NCBI GenBank assembly: GCA_018712465.1 | Contig: DVGY01000077.1 | Span: 1-15,243, forward strand | Source of the DNA: Candidatus Egerieicola pullicola | GTDB lineage: Bacteria > Bacillota > Clostridia > Oscillospirales > Ruminococcaceae | Length of the DNA stretch: 15,243 nt | Direction: 5' to 3' | Shown: positions 7,904 to 15,243 of the stretch, piece by piece | How positions within the stretch are numbered: position 1 is the stretch's first letter | Layout: each line of letters starts with the position of its first letter | Program-made: the position numbers and the translations under genes | Notes under the pieces: model-generated | Told to the model about the DNA's origin: nothing | Seen by the model: the letters and a program-made list of their open reading frames with translations, nothing else | Database searches by the model: none

Positions 7904-8956
7904 TTATTGTTCCATCATTGCCATCAGTTGTTCCCGCATGGCAGCGTTGTAGTCCTCCACCATTCCCTGCACGGCAAAGAAAGCGATCACGCAGAAGATC
8001 AAAGTGACAATGCTGAACACCGCCACAATCTTCACCTCGCTCCAACCGCACATCTCAAAGTGATGGTGGATGGGGCTCATCTTAAAGATCCGCTTGCCGT
8101 GGGTGAGCTTAAAGTACACCCGCTGGAGGATGACGCTGAAAGCCTCCACCCAGTAGATCACGCCCACCAAAATCAAGATCAGCGGGCAGCCCAACGAGCA
8201 GGCAAAGGCGCAGACACAGCCGCCTAAAAACATGCTGCCGGTGTCCCCCATAAAGACCTTGGCAGGATGGAAGTTCCACACCAAAAATCCGCAGAGAGCG
8301 CCGCCCACGCCGGCGGAATACAATCCCAAGCTGGCGTTGGACAGCATAGAGGAGAATACCATCATGGCGGCGCAGACCACCACGGTGACGCTGCCGGCCA
8401 ATCCGTCGATGCCGTCGGTGAGGTTGACGGCATTGGTAAAGCCCACAATCACAAAGGCCATGAGAATCCAATAAAACCATCCCAGATCCACACTGCCGAT
8501 AAAGGGGATCACCAGCTCGGTGGTCATGCCCCCGAACAAGCCCATGACCAGCAGATACAAAGCTGTGATGACAATCATGATAATCATCTTCTGCTTGGGA
8601 GTCAGGCCGGTGTTCTGTTTTTTGCGGATCGAAATAAAGTCATCGGCAAAGCCCATGGCGCCAAAAGCCAAGGACATCACCAATCCGGCAAACAGCCCCA
8701 CCGTCTGCTGGGTGGATACCAAGCCCATGCTCAACAGCACAAAATAACCTAATACTACCACAACCACGGTGGCACCGATGAACATCAGCCCGCCCATGGT
8801 GGGGGTGCCTTGCTTGTTCTTGTGCCAGGTGGGACCGATCTCCTTGATGGTCTGACCATATTTCAGTTTATGCAGATAAGGGATCAAATATTTTCCGGTT
8901 ACTGCACTGAGAAAGAATCCCAGCGCCGCGGCCACCACAAAAACGATGGATTCCAT
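7904..8956 (-). CDS. mraY: Phospho-MurNAc-pentapeptide transferase MraY
   Basis: Integral membrane enzyme that joins phospho-MurNAc-pentapeptide to undecaprenyl phosphate, giving lipid I. About ten hydrophobic helices are visible. The family motifs are intact: KQGTPTMGG (48-56), the Mg-binding DD pair at 105-106, RKKQNTGLTPKQK (111-123), NLTDGIDGLAG (178-188), FMGDTGS (235-241) and HHHFE (297-301). Length (350) is normal for a Gram-positive MraY. The ATG start has AAGGAG seven bases upstream. The gene follows murF by 21 bases and precedes ftsW by 39, leaving no room for murD. Confidence 0.98.
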   Translation of the reverse strand: MESIVFVVAAALGFFLSAVTGKYLIPYLHKLKYGQTIKEIGPTWHKNKQGTPTMGGLMFIGATVVVVVLGYFVLLSMGLVSTQQTVGLFAGLVMSLAFGAMGFADDFISIRKKQNTGLTPKQKMIIMIVITALYLLVMGLFGGMTTELVIPFIGSVDLGWFYWILMAFVIVGFTNAVNLTDGIDGLAGSVTVVVCAAMMVFSSMLSNASLGLYSAGVGGALCGFLVWNFHPAKVFMGDTGSMFLGGCVCAFACSLGCPLILILVGVIYWVEAFSVILQRVYFKLTHGKRIFKMSPIHHHFEMCGWSEVKIVAVFSIVTLIFCVIAFFAVQGMVEDYNAAMREQLMAMMEQ

Positions 8957-8977
8957 AGCAATTCTCCTTTTTTCGAA

Positions 8978-10372
8978 TCAGAGTTCTCCCTTTTCCTCCG
9001 GGGTCACCGGGGTGCAGATGGCGTCGATGATTTCTTCAAAGTGCATTCCTCGACTGGCTTTAAACAGCACTACGTCCCCAGGTTTGCAGTTTTTGGCGAT
9101 GGTCGCCGCCATCTTTTCTTTGCTGGTACACCAAATGATATTATCAAATCCTGCCCGATAGGCCCCTTCACAGATGTATTTGCTTTCCGGGCCGAAACAG
9201 AGCAAAATGTCAATCAAGGAATCCGCCACCATGGCTCCCACCTTGCAGTGGAGTTCATAGGAGTGATCCCCCAATTCCAGCATATCTCCCAATGCGGCAA
9301 TCCGTTTTCCGCTGCATTCCATGGCGCTGAGCGCAGCAATGGAACTCTCCATGGAATCGGGACTGGCGTTGTAGCAGTCCGCAATGATGGTGTAGCCGTC
9401 GGGATGCCGGATCATCTTTTGCCGCATACCGGTATTCTGGTAATGGGACATGGCCTCTACCATCACTTCCGGCTCCAACCCCCGCAAGCGGCCTGCCAAA
9501 AAGGCTGCCATGGCATTGTAAACGTGGTGTTTTCCCACAGCCGGCACCATGGCCGGATATTCTTTTCCTTGGTAAACCAACACAAAGTTGGTCTGCTCCT
9601 GGGTCACCTGCACCTGTTTGGCGTAAAGCGCGCCGGAGGTGTCCCGGATGCCGTAATACAGCTTAGGATGGTGCAGATCGGTCTGCTTCAAGGTGGCCAG
9701 CAGGTCGTTGTCGGCGTTTAAAATCACCGGTCCGTCTTTGGCCAGCCCTTCCAAAATTTCCAGCTTTGCCGCCAGGATATTTTCCCGGCTGCCCAGATTT
9801 TCAATGTGGCTGGTGCCGATATTGGTGATGATGGCGGCATCGGGTTTCGCCAGGTTGGTGAGGTAGGAAATCTCCCCTTTGTGGTTCATCCCCATCTCTA
9901 CCACCGCCGCCGTTTCTCCTTCTTCCAGGGAAAGCAGGGTCCGGGGCAGACCAATGTCGTTGTTTAGGTTGCCTTGGGTTTTCCCGGTGGTTTCCCCTGC
10001 GGAAAGTACCGTCCATACCATTTCTTTGGTGGAGGTTTTGCCCACACTGCCGGTCACCCCTACCACAAAGGGGTTCAGCCACTGGCGGTACCAACTGCCC
10101 AGATTTCCCAAAGCTAACCGGGTGTCTTCCACCAAAATGTAGGGATTCTGGGTGTCCAGTTCCTTGTGACTCACCACGCAAACCGCTCCCTTTTGGTAGC
10201 AGTCCTCAATAAAGTCGTGGCCGTCAAACCGTTCTCCCACAATGGCGATGTAAAGGCTGCCCGGCTCCACTTGACGGGAATCAATGGTCACCTGGGTAAT
10301 CCAGCCGGATGCTGCATTTTTTAGTATTCCGCCGCAGCCTTCTGCGGCCTGGGTTAAGGTGAACGCCTTCAT
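8978..10372 (-). CDS. murF: UDP-MurNAc-tripeptide:D-alanyl-D-alanine ligase MurF
   Basis: ATP-dependent Mur ligase that adds D-Ala-D-Ala to UDP-MurNAc-tripeptide in the cytosol. It has the three Mur ligase domains: an N-terminal substrate domain (1-100), a central ATPase with the P-loop GVTGSVGKTST (105-115) and the GNLNND loop (134-139), and a C-terminal domain with DCYNASPDSM (332-341) and LGDMLELG (361-368). K203 in AAKLEIL is the likely carbamylated lysine. The KASRGMHFE end motif (438-446) is present. Its ATG overlaps the murE stop in an ATGA arrangement, so the two genes are probably translationally coupled. GGAG lies seven bases upstream, inside murE. Length (464) is normal. Confidence 0.97.
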   Translation of the reverse strand: MKAFTLTQAAEGCGGILKNAASGWITQVTIDSRQVEPGSLYIAIVGERFDGHDFIEDCYQKGAVCVVSHKELDTQNPYILVEDTRLALGNLGSWYRQWLNPFVVGVTGSVGKTSTKEMVWTVLSAGETTGKTQGNLNNDIGLPRTLLSLEEGETAAVVEMGMNHKGEISYLTNLAKPDAAIITNIGTSHIENLGSRENILAAKLEILEGLAKDGPVILNADNDLLATLKQTDLHHPKLYYGIRDTSGALYAKQVQVTQEQTNFVLVYQGKEYPAMVPAVGKHHVYNAMAAFLAGRLRGLEPEVMVEAMSHYQNTGMRQKMIRHPDGYTIIADCYNASPDSMESSIAALSAMECSGKRIAALGDMLELGDHSYELHCKVGAMVADSLIDILLCFGPESKYICEGAYRAGFDNIIWCTSKEKMAATIAKNCKPGDVVLFKASRGMHFEEIIDAICTPVTPEEKGEL

Positions 10373-11820
10373 GCTTTTTCTCCTTCCCCTTGATGTTCTT
10401 CCAGCAACTGCTCCACCACTTCTTTTTCATCGAAATGGATGGTCTTGTCTTTTAAAATCTGATAGGTCTCGTGGCCTTTGCCCAACAGCACAATAATATC
10501 CCCTTCCTGGGCGTGGGTCAAAGCATAGTCAATGGCGCTCCGCCGGTCGGTGATCCGAATGTAGTTGGCGTTGGGAGAAAGCCCTGCCAGCACGTCGTCG
10601 ATGATGGCGTCGGGATCTTCGCTGCGGGGATTATCGGAGGTCACCACCAAGAAATCAGCGTACTGTTCTGCCGCTGCCGCCATTTTGGGACGCTTGGTTT
10701 TATCCCGGTCCCCACCGCAGCCGAACACCGCCACCACCCGGCCTTTAGCATAGCTTTGGATGGAGGAGAGGATGTTCACAATGCCGTCGGGGGTATGGGC
10801 GTAGTCCCGCATCACCGTCATGTTGGAATCGGAGTACAGCACCTCACTGCGGCCGCAGATTCCCTTGACTGCTTCCACCGCTTCCAGTACCCGGTTTAAA
10901 GGCACTTCCAGCGCCAGCGCCATACCCATGGCGGTCAAAGCGTTTTCCACCGAATAGGAACCGGGGATGGCAAAGTGTACCGGATAAGCGCCGCCCTGAT
11001 AGTGAAGGGTAAAATGCACCGAATCGGGACGGTTTTCAATCTGATCCGCAAAGAGATCCGCCTTGGGATCGCTCACGGAAAAGGTGGTGAGCCCTTCCGG
11101 GAACATCTCTGCCACCCGCTTGCCGTAAGGATCGTGGACATTCACCACCCGCTTTTCGGCATATCCAAACAGCATGGTTTTGGCCTGGAAATAAGCCTCC
11201 ATGGTTTTGTGATAGTCCAAATGATCCTGGGTCAGGTTGGTGAAGGCAGCGGCGGCAAATTCACAGCCGTACAGCCGCTGCTGCACCAGCGCATGGCTGC
11301 TCACCTCCGTTACTGCAAAATCGCAGCCGGCATCCACCATATCCCGCAGGGTTTTCTGGAACAGCCAGGAATCCGGGGTGGTGTTGGGATTGGGAAAGGT
11401 TTTGCCGTCATATTCAATTTGGATGGTACCGATCAGCCCGGCTTTATGCCCGGCGTGCTCCAGCACATCCCGCAGAATGGTGGTGGAACTGGTCTTGCCA
11501 TTGGTGCCGGTGATCCCTGCCAGTTTCAGCTGCCGGGCAGGATGCCCAAACCAGGCGGCACAGAGCAAGGAATACGCCTTAGCGGTATCCGGGACAATCA
11601 CCTGTTTTTCCAGCCCCAAATCGTGATCCACCACAATGGCCGCTGCTCCCTTTTCCAGAGCAGAAGCGCAGTAGTTGTGGCCGTCGGCTACGGTACCCCG
11701 CACAGCGGTGTAGAGAAATCCCGGTTCCACCTTCCGGGAGTCATTGGTAACGCCGGTGATTTCCTCCTCGCCAAACACAAAGGAGGGGGAAAGTTCTAAA
11801 AGCAGTTGGCTTAATTTCAT
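10369..11820 (-). CDS. murE: UDP-MurNAc-tripeptide synthetase MurE, meso-diaminopimelate type
   Basis: ATP-dependent Mur ligase that adds the third peptide residue to UDP-MurNAc-L-Ala-D-Glu. Numbering from the ATG at 11820 (483 residues), the P-loop ITGTNGKTSS is at 103-112, TTPDSW at 147-152, the probable carbamylated K214 in FQAKTML, YAHTPDG at 340-346, CGGDRDKTKRP at 368-378 and GKGHETY at 447-453. The specificity motif is DNPR (396-399), which marks meso-diaminopimelate ligases; lysine-adding enzymes differ at the arginine. The frame is open back to a TTG at 11841, but GGAG at 11828-11831 sits seven bases before the ATG at 11820, and MKLSQLL is a typical MurE N-terminus. The gene starts 33 bases after the PBP stop and overlaps murF by four bases. 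Confidence 0.97.
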   Translation of the reverse strand: MKLSQLLLELSPSFVFGEEEITGVTNDSRKVEPGFLYTAVRGTVADGHNYCASALEKGAAAIVVDHDLGLEKQVIVPDTAKAYSLLCAAWFGHPARQLKLAGITGTNGKTSSTTILRDVLEHAGHKAGLIGTIQIEYDGKTFPNPNTTPDSWLFQKTLRDMVDAGCDFAVTEVSSHALVQQRLYGCEFAAAAFTNLTQDHLDYHKTMEAYFQAKTMLFGYAEKRVVNVHDPYGKRVAEMFPEGLTTFSVSDPKADLFADQIENRPDSVHFTLHYQGGAYPVHFAIPGSYSVENALTAMGMALALEVPLNRVLEAVEAVKGICGRSEVLYSDSNMTVMRDYAHTPDGIVNILSSIQSYAKGRVVAVFGCGGDRDKTKRPKMAAAAEQYADFLVVTSDNPRSEDPDAIIDDVLAGLSPNANYIRITDRRSAIDYALTHAQEGDIIVLLGKGHETYQILKDKTIHFDEKEVVEQLLEEHQGEGEKA

Positions 11821-11827
11821 GACCATT

Positions 11828-11831
11828 CTCC
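11828..11831 (-). promoter_or_regulatory. Ribosome binding site that sets the murE start
   Basis: GGAG in AAAAGGAG (minus strand), seven bases before the ATG at 11820. It lies inside the longer open frame that begins with TTG at 11841, so the longer start is unlikely. A second ATG at 11826 is too close to it to use. Confidence 0.75.
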
Positions 11832-11853
11832 TTTTCTCCAAGATTCCGGGGCA

Positions 11854-14067
11854 TTAACCGTCCCGGGTAATGGTGCTGAAGTTGATGTTGACCACACTTC
11901 CGGCGGGAAGCTGAGTGCCTTCGGGATAGTTTTGTGAAGTAACCACCGCTGTAGACTGGGGCGTACCTCCTACCCCTTCGTTGTAGCTCACATTCAGTCC
12001 TGCCGCTGTCAGGGCATAGTTGGCGTCGCTGGGCCGCATTCCCACCACATTGGGTACCGTACAGGTAGTGGCAACGGTATCGTCGGTGTAGAGCAGGATG
12101 GTGCTGCCCTCCGCCATGGCGGTTCCGTTGCGGGGCATCTGATCCAGAACGGTATCGCCGCTGCCGATGACCCGCACTTCAAAGTCGCTGGCTGCGGCAT
12201 CGGCGGTGGCCGTTTCGATGTCCTTGCCGGTAAGGCTGGGGGCGGTCTTTTCCATGGCGGCAATCTGTTCTGCAGTGAATTCCTTGGAGTAACCCAAATA
12301 GGAGAGGGTATCCCCCATAATGGACTGCAGCGCCGGTCCTGCCACGGCAGAGCCATAGTAGCTGCCCAAGGTCAAGTCCGGATCGTCCACCACTACCATA
12401 GCCACAATCTCCGGATCGTCTGCCGGAGCGAAAGCGGCGAAAGAACCAACATAGTGGCCGTCCTGGTTATTTTTCTGAGAGGTGCCGGACTTACCGCCGA
12501 TGCGGTAGCCTTCGATATAAGCGGTGCTGCCGCCGTTGGCGCTGACCATGGCTTCCAGGCATTCCCGCAGTTCTGCGCTGACCTCTTCGCTGATCACCTG
12601 GCGCTTTAAGGTGGCGTCGTAGCTCTGCACCACATTGCCGTTCTGATCCAACACCTCTTTCACCACGTGAGGCTGATAGAGGTAGCCGCCGTTGACCGCT
12701 GCGGAAATAGCGGTGGCCATCTGAATGGGAGTGACCATGGTGGTCTGGCCGAAGGAGCTGGAAGCCAGTTCCACCGGACCCATATCCGCTTCCGGGATAT
12801 ACAGGTTGCTGGAACCGCCTTCTTCACCGGGCAGGTCGATGCCGGTCTTTTCGGTGAAGCCGTACAGCTCGTAGTATTCCGAAAATTTGTGCACCCCCAG
12901 CGCCTGGCCAATCTGGATAAAGGCCGGGTTGCAGGAATTGACATACGCATCCAGCAAGGTCTGAACGCCGTGGCCGGCGGCCAGGTGGCAGCGGAACGTT
13001 CTGTCCGCTACCTGCATACTGCCCGAGCAGGAGAAGGTGGTGTTCATATCAATGACCCCTTCTTCCAAAGCGGAAGAACCGGTAAAGATTTTGAACACAG
13101 AACCGGGCTGGTAGGTCCAGCTGGTGCATTTATTGTTCCATTGCTGGTACAGCAAATCCGAATTGGTGTAGGTGGTGGTGCTCCCTTCGCTGACCGGCTG
13201 GTTCAGCTTGGCCTGCTGGGTGGAGGTGTACAACGTAAAGGGATCGTTGGGATTGTAATCCGGATAACTGGCCATCGCCAAGATCTCCCCGTTGTTCACG
13301 TTCATCACAATGGCGCAGGCGCCTCCGGAGGGATTGCGGTCCGCCACCGCCTGATCCAACGCTTTTTCTACGTAGTATTGGATCTGGCTGTCAATGGTGA
13401 GCACCAGGCTTTGGCCGTCCACTGGAGCATACTCCGATTCATAGGTGGTGGCGATGGCGTTGCCGTTGGCATCCGCTGCACTGACGATCTTGCCGGGAGT
13501 GCCGGTAAGGATATCGTCGTATTCCAACTCAATGCCGCCCAAGCCCTGGTTGTCGCTGCCCACATAGCCGATGACATGGCTGGCCAAATCGTTGTTGGGA
13601 TAATAGCGCTTGGTGTCCTCAATCAAGGCAATGGCGGTAATGCCGTTTTCCTGGGCAAATTCCCGAATTTTATCCGCTTCGGGCTTTTCCACCTGTTTTT
13701 TTACCACTGCATAGCGGTTGGTCTGCTGACATTGCTTGAGCACCGTTTCATAATCCAGTTCCAACGTCTCCGCCAAGAACTGAGCCACCATTTCCTTGTC
13801 TTCCGCATCAATGGTCACCGGGCTGAGCTGGACTGTCCATACCGTATAGGACTCCGCCAGCACTTCGCCGTTGGTGTCGTAAATGGTGCCCCGGTCTGCG
13901 GGAATGGTGTCCTCACTGAGCTGCTGGGCGTTGGCGTACTCCCGATAAAAAGGATCCGACACCGTTTTGCCCAGATTGTACAACACCCAAACTAACACCA
14001 ATGCCAATGCCACAGGCACAATCACATTCAATCGGCGCTTCATCCGCCGGTTCATGGCCTCTTTCAT
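11854..14067 (-). CDS. ftsI: Class B penicillin-binding protein with two PASTA domains (FtsI/PBP2B/SpoVD family)
   Basis: Septal transpeptidase that cross-links new peptidoglycan outside the membrane, in partnership with FtsW. A short basic cytoplasmic end is followed by one membrane anchor (about 13-33). The dimerisation domain contains RGTIYD (59-64), and the transpeptidase domain has SVFK (catalytic S323, K326), SCN (378-380) and KSGT (526-529). Two PASTA repeats follow, at about 608-662 and 668-731. Length (737) and the paired PASTA domains resemble Bacillus PBP2B more than SpoVD, which has one; a sporulation role is still possible. Several external cysteines (314, 347, 360, 379) are present. 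The ATG at 14067 has AAGGA about eight bases upstream. A terminator-like structure precedes the gene, and no convincing promoter follows that structure, so expression may depend on readthrough. Confidence 0.95.
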   Translation of the reverse strand: MKEAMNRRMKRRLNVIVPVALALVLVWVLYNLGKTVSDPFYREYANAQQLSEDTIPADRGTIYDTNGEVLAESYTVWTVQLSPVTIDAEDKEMVAQFLAETLELDYETVLKQCQQTNRYAVVKKQVEKPEADKIREFAQENGITAIALIEDTKRYYPNNDLASHVIGYVGSDNQGLGGIELEYDDILTGTPGKIVSAADANGNAIATTYESEYAPVDGQSLVLTIDSQIQYYVEKALDQAVADRNPSGGACAIVMNVNNGEILAMASYPDYNPNDPFTLYTSTQQAKLNQPVSEGSTTTYTNSDLLYQQWNNKCTSWTYQPGSVFKIFTGSSALEEGVIDMNTTFSCSGSMQVADRTFRCHLAAGHGVQTLLDAYVNSCNPAFIQIGQALGVHKFSEYYELYGFTEKTGIDLPGEEGGSSNLYIPEADMGPVELASSSFGQTTMVTPIQMATAISAAVNGGYLYQPHVVKEVLDQNGNVVQSYDATLKRQVISEEVSAELRECLEAMVSANGGSTAYIEGYRIGGKSGTSQKNNQDGHYVGSFAAFAPADDPEIVAMVVVDDPDLTLGSYYGSAVAGPALQSIMGDTLSYLGYSKEFTAEQIAAMEKTAPSLTGKDIETATADAAASDFEVRVIGSGDTVLDQMPRNGTAMAEGSTILLYTDDTVATTCTVPNVVGMRPSDANYALTAAGLNVSYNEGVGGTPQSTAVVTSQNYPEGTQLPAGSVVNINFSTITRDG

Positions 14068-14127
14068 GGCCGCCTTCCTTTCCGTCCTTGAGACAGGGGA
14101 TTCTTTTCATCCTATTCATTTCTCCCC

Positions 14128-14180
14128 AAAAAAATGGCTAGAGCCAACGACTGTCCCGTGAAGACAGGTTGGCTGACCCA
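14128..14180 (-). terminator. Intrinsic terminator or attenuator between ftsL and the PBP gene
   Basis: On the minus strand, AGCCAACCTGTC (14174-14163) pairs with GACAG (14155-14151) and GTTGGCT (14148-14142). This is a 12-bp stem with a two-base bulge and a seven-base loop. The flanking TGG (14180-14178) can also pair with CCA (14137-14135) across an internal loop, so the extended stem abuts seven Ts (14134-14128). It has the shape of a Rho-independent terminator but lies inside a run of co-directional genes. I see no T-box AGGGTGG element or other leader class I recognise. Confidence 0.65.
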
Positions 14181-14190
14181 TAACCTATGT

Positions 14191-14209
14191 CCCCGCAGAA
14201 AAAGCGGGG
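14191..14209 (-). repeat. GC-rich hairpin directly after the ftsL stop codon
   Basis: CCCCGC and GCGGGG form a perfect six-base stem around a seven-base TTTTTCT loop, beginning at the base after the ftsL TAA. No T tract follows, so alone it is not a terminator. An alternative fold pairs ATAACC (14213-14208, including the stop codon) with GGTTAT (14185-14180), keeping four inner G-C pairs. That arm touches the base of the neighbouring terminator stem. Confidence 0.5.
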
Positions 14210-14695
14210 TTATCCTGTAATTTTCGCCATCATACTTTCCAACAGATCCACCAACTTGTCCCACCAGGAATCATCCTCTTCCGGCCGGGTGACTTCATTG
14301 CTCCGGTCCACAACGATGTACTGGGTCTGACTCTGCTTGGGTTCACTGAGACCCAGCCGGGTTGTGGCTTGAGTTTCAATGTTGCTCAAACTGGTCATGG
14401 AGTTCAGCTGTAAATTCAGCCGGGTGGTTTCGCTGGAAAGCACCGAAAGCTCGGTGTTTTTCTCCCGCAGGGTGTTGTTGGCTTCTGCCAAGGTAATCTG
14501 GCCGCAGATCAAAACTACACAGAGCGCCACCACATAAAACATGGTGACCACCGCCATCAAGGCCTTGCTCCGCTTCTTTTTCGGCTTTTGCAGAGGGGAA
14601 TCCACCCGCTCCAATTTAGCCCGCTTGCGCTGATAGGGCTGATGTGCCGGCTCAAAAGTCCGCAATGCTCTGGCCAGGTTATCTGAATGATTCAT
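14210..14695 (-). CDS. ftsL: Cell division protein FtsL
   Basis: Small bitopic membrane protein that joins FtsQ/DivIB and DivIC and activates the FtsW-PBP pair. Residues 1-44 are cytoplasmic and end in a Lys/Arg cluster. One membrane helix follows (about 45-66), then a coiled-coil (about 68-105, with N, L and E heptad positions). The conserved region TRLGLSEPKQSQ (112-123) leads to QYIVV, as in FtsL/DivIC. The acidic C-terminus ends in a Trp-containing amphipathic stretch (143-160). At 161 residues it is somewhat long for the family. The ATG lies two bases after the rsmH stop, with AGGAG eight bases upstream inside rsmH, so the pair is tightly coupled. Sequence conservation is low, as is usual; the call rests on topology, tail motif and position. 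Confidence 0.88.
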   Translation of the reverse strand: MNHSDNLARALRTFEPAHQPYQRKRAKLERVDSPLQKPKKKRSKALMAVVTMFYVVALCVVLICGQITLAEANNTLREKNTELSVLSSETTRLNLQLNSMTSLSNIETQATTRLGLSEPKQSQTQYIVVDRSNEVTRPEEDDSWWDKLVDLLESMMAKITG

Positions 14696-14697
14696 GG

Positions 14698-15243
14698 TTA
14701 CCGCTCCTCTCCCGGAGATGTGTCTAACTTTTCCAATACCCTCAATTTGGCACTGTGACTGCGATGATTTTCCGCCAATTCCGCTTGGGTGGCGGTGATG
14801 GGTTTACGAGTGATTTTTTTGGCCCTTGGTTTTCTTCCGCAGACACACTGAGGAAATTCCGGGGGACAGATGCAGCCGGTACAATAATCGGTAAAAGTGG
14901 TTTTCACCAACCGGTCCTCCAAAGAGTGGAAGGTAATCACCGCCAGCCGTCCACCTGGCTTGAGCAGCGAAAAGGCGGCGTCCAATCCTTGGCTGAGCAC
15001 CTCTAATTCCCGATTGACTTCGATGCGGATGGCTTGAAACACTTTTTTGCAGGGATTTTTGTTTCGCCGTGCCGCCGCCGGATAAGCGCTTTTAATCAGC
15101 TCCGCCAGCTCAAAGGTGGTCTCAATGGGCTTTTGCTGACGCTGGCGCACAATGGCGTCGGCAATCCGCCGGGAAAATTTTTCTTCGCCGTACTCCCAGA
15201 AGATCTTCGCCAAGCTGTCCCGGTCGTAGGTGTTCACCACATC
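14698..15243 (-). CDS. rsmH: 16S rRNA (cytosine-1402-N4)-methyltransferase RsmH/MraW (5' end outside window)
   Basis: SAM-dependent methyltransferase that modifies C1402 of 16S rRNA and is usually near the head of dcw operons. Only the C-terminal 181 residues of a protein normally around 310 long are present. The frame is open to the right edge, so the GTG near 15240 is internal (it reads VVNTY, a common internal RsmH segment). Visible motifs include WEYGEEKFSRRIA, KVFQAIRIEVNREL, GGRLAVITFHSLEDR, the cysteine-rich CTGCICPPEFPQCVCG and SAKLRVLE near the end. The stop is two bases from ftsL. mraZ, if present, would be outside the window. Confidence 0.96.
   Translation of the reverse strand, partial: DVVNTYDRDSLAKIFWEYGEEKFSRRIADAIVRQRQQKPIETTFELAELIKSAYPAAARRNKNPCKKVFQAIRIEVNRELEVLSQGLDAAFSLLKPGGRLAVITFHSLEDRLVKTTFTDYCTGCICPPEFPQCVCGRKPRAKKITRKPITATQAELAENHRSHSAKLRVLEKLDTSPGEER

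Noticed and set aside
7617..8051. 144-codon minus-strand frame across the mraY-ftsW junction, considered as a remnant of murD
   Set aside because: It lies within the ends of mraY and ftsW in another frame and has no Mur ligase P-loop or other MurD motif. Only 39 bases lie between the two genes.
12667..13995. 442-codon plus-strand open frame antisense to the PBP gene
   Set aside because: It is covered fully by the PBP gene, whose catalytic motifs are intact; the antisense product shows no domain or ribosome binding context.
14068..14127. Promoter for the PBP gene after the T tract
   Set aside because: TAGGAT is a four-of-six -10 match, but no -35 sits at a suitable distance, and no sporulation sigma-factor consensus is apparent.
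14190..14220. ftsL-PBP gap as a T-box or known riboswitch leader
   Set aside because: I find no T-box AGGGTGG element, no specifier-type stem and no other leader motif I recognise; the region is too short for a full T-box.

Overview
This window is almost entirely one minus-strand division and cell-wall (dcw) cluster from a Gram-positive Clostridia-type bacterium. Reading along the transcript, from high to low coordinates, the order is rsmH/mraW (cut by the right edge), ftsL, a class B penicillin-binding protein with two PASTA domains, murE, murF, mraY, ftsW, murG, murA, ftsQ/divIB and ftsZ. After a terminator comes an SbcD/YhaO-type metallophosphoesterase gene, whose end lies beyond the left edge. 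All genes share one strand. I see no tRNA, rRNA, CRISPR, insertion sequence or phage gene, and no gene-free stretch longer than 163 bases.

The organism looks like a medium-GC (mid-50s percent by eye) member of the Clostridia, probably Oscillospirales or relatives. The reasons are DivIB- and FtsL-type proteins, a PASTA-bearing class B PBP, strong AGGAGG-like ribosome binding sites, intrinsic terminators, and a MurE with the DNPR motif of meso-diaminopimelate-adding enzymes. The order-level placement is inference from protein style and was not checked by search.

The genes form one pathway. MurA makes the first committed precursor. MurE and MurF add the third residue and the D-Ala-D-Ala. MraY and MurG build lipid I and lipid II. 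FtsW with the class B PBP polymerises and cross-links septal wall, FtsL and FtsQ/DivIB scaffold that pair, and FtsZ organises the ring. RsmH methylates 16S rRNA. murB, murC, murD and ftsA, commonly found in such clusters, are absent here. murD is missing from its usual place after mraY, and ftsQ is followed directly by ftsZ.

The most interesting content is in three intergenic regions. (1) Between ftsL and the PBP gene, two hairpins end in a T7 tract that looks like an intrinsic terminator or attenuator inside the operon. (2) Upstream of murA, a long inverted repeat pairs with the murA ribosome binding site. (3) Upstream of ftsZ there is a consensus TATAAT element and a separate perfect 8+8 inverted repeat in the leader. 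In addition, ftsW, ftsQ and ftsZ use non-ATG starts, and the FtsZ C-terminal peptide departs from the usual form in a locus without ftsA. I found no wholly new gene system. The window is a rearranged dcw cluster with unusual regulatory layout.
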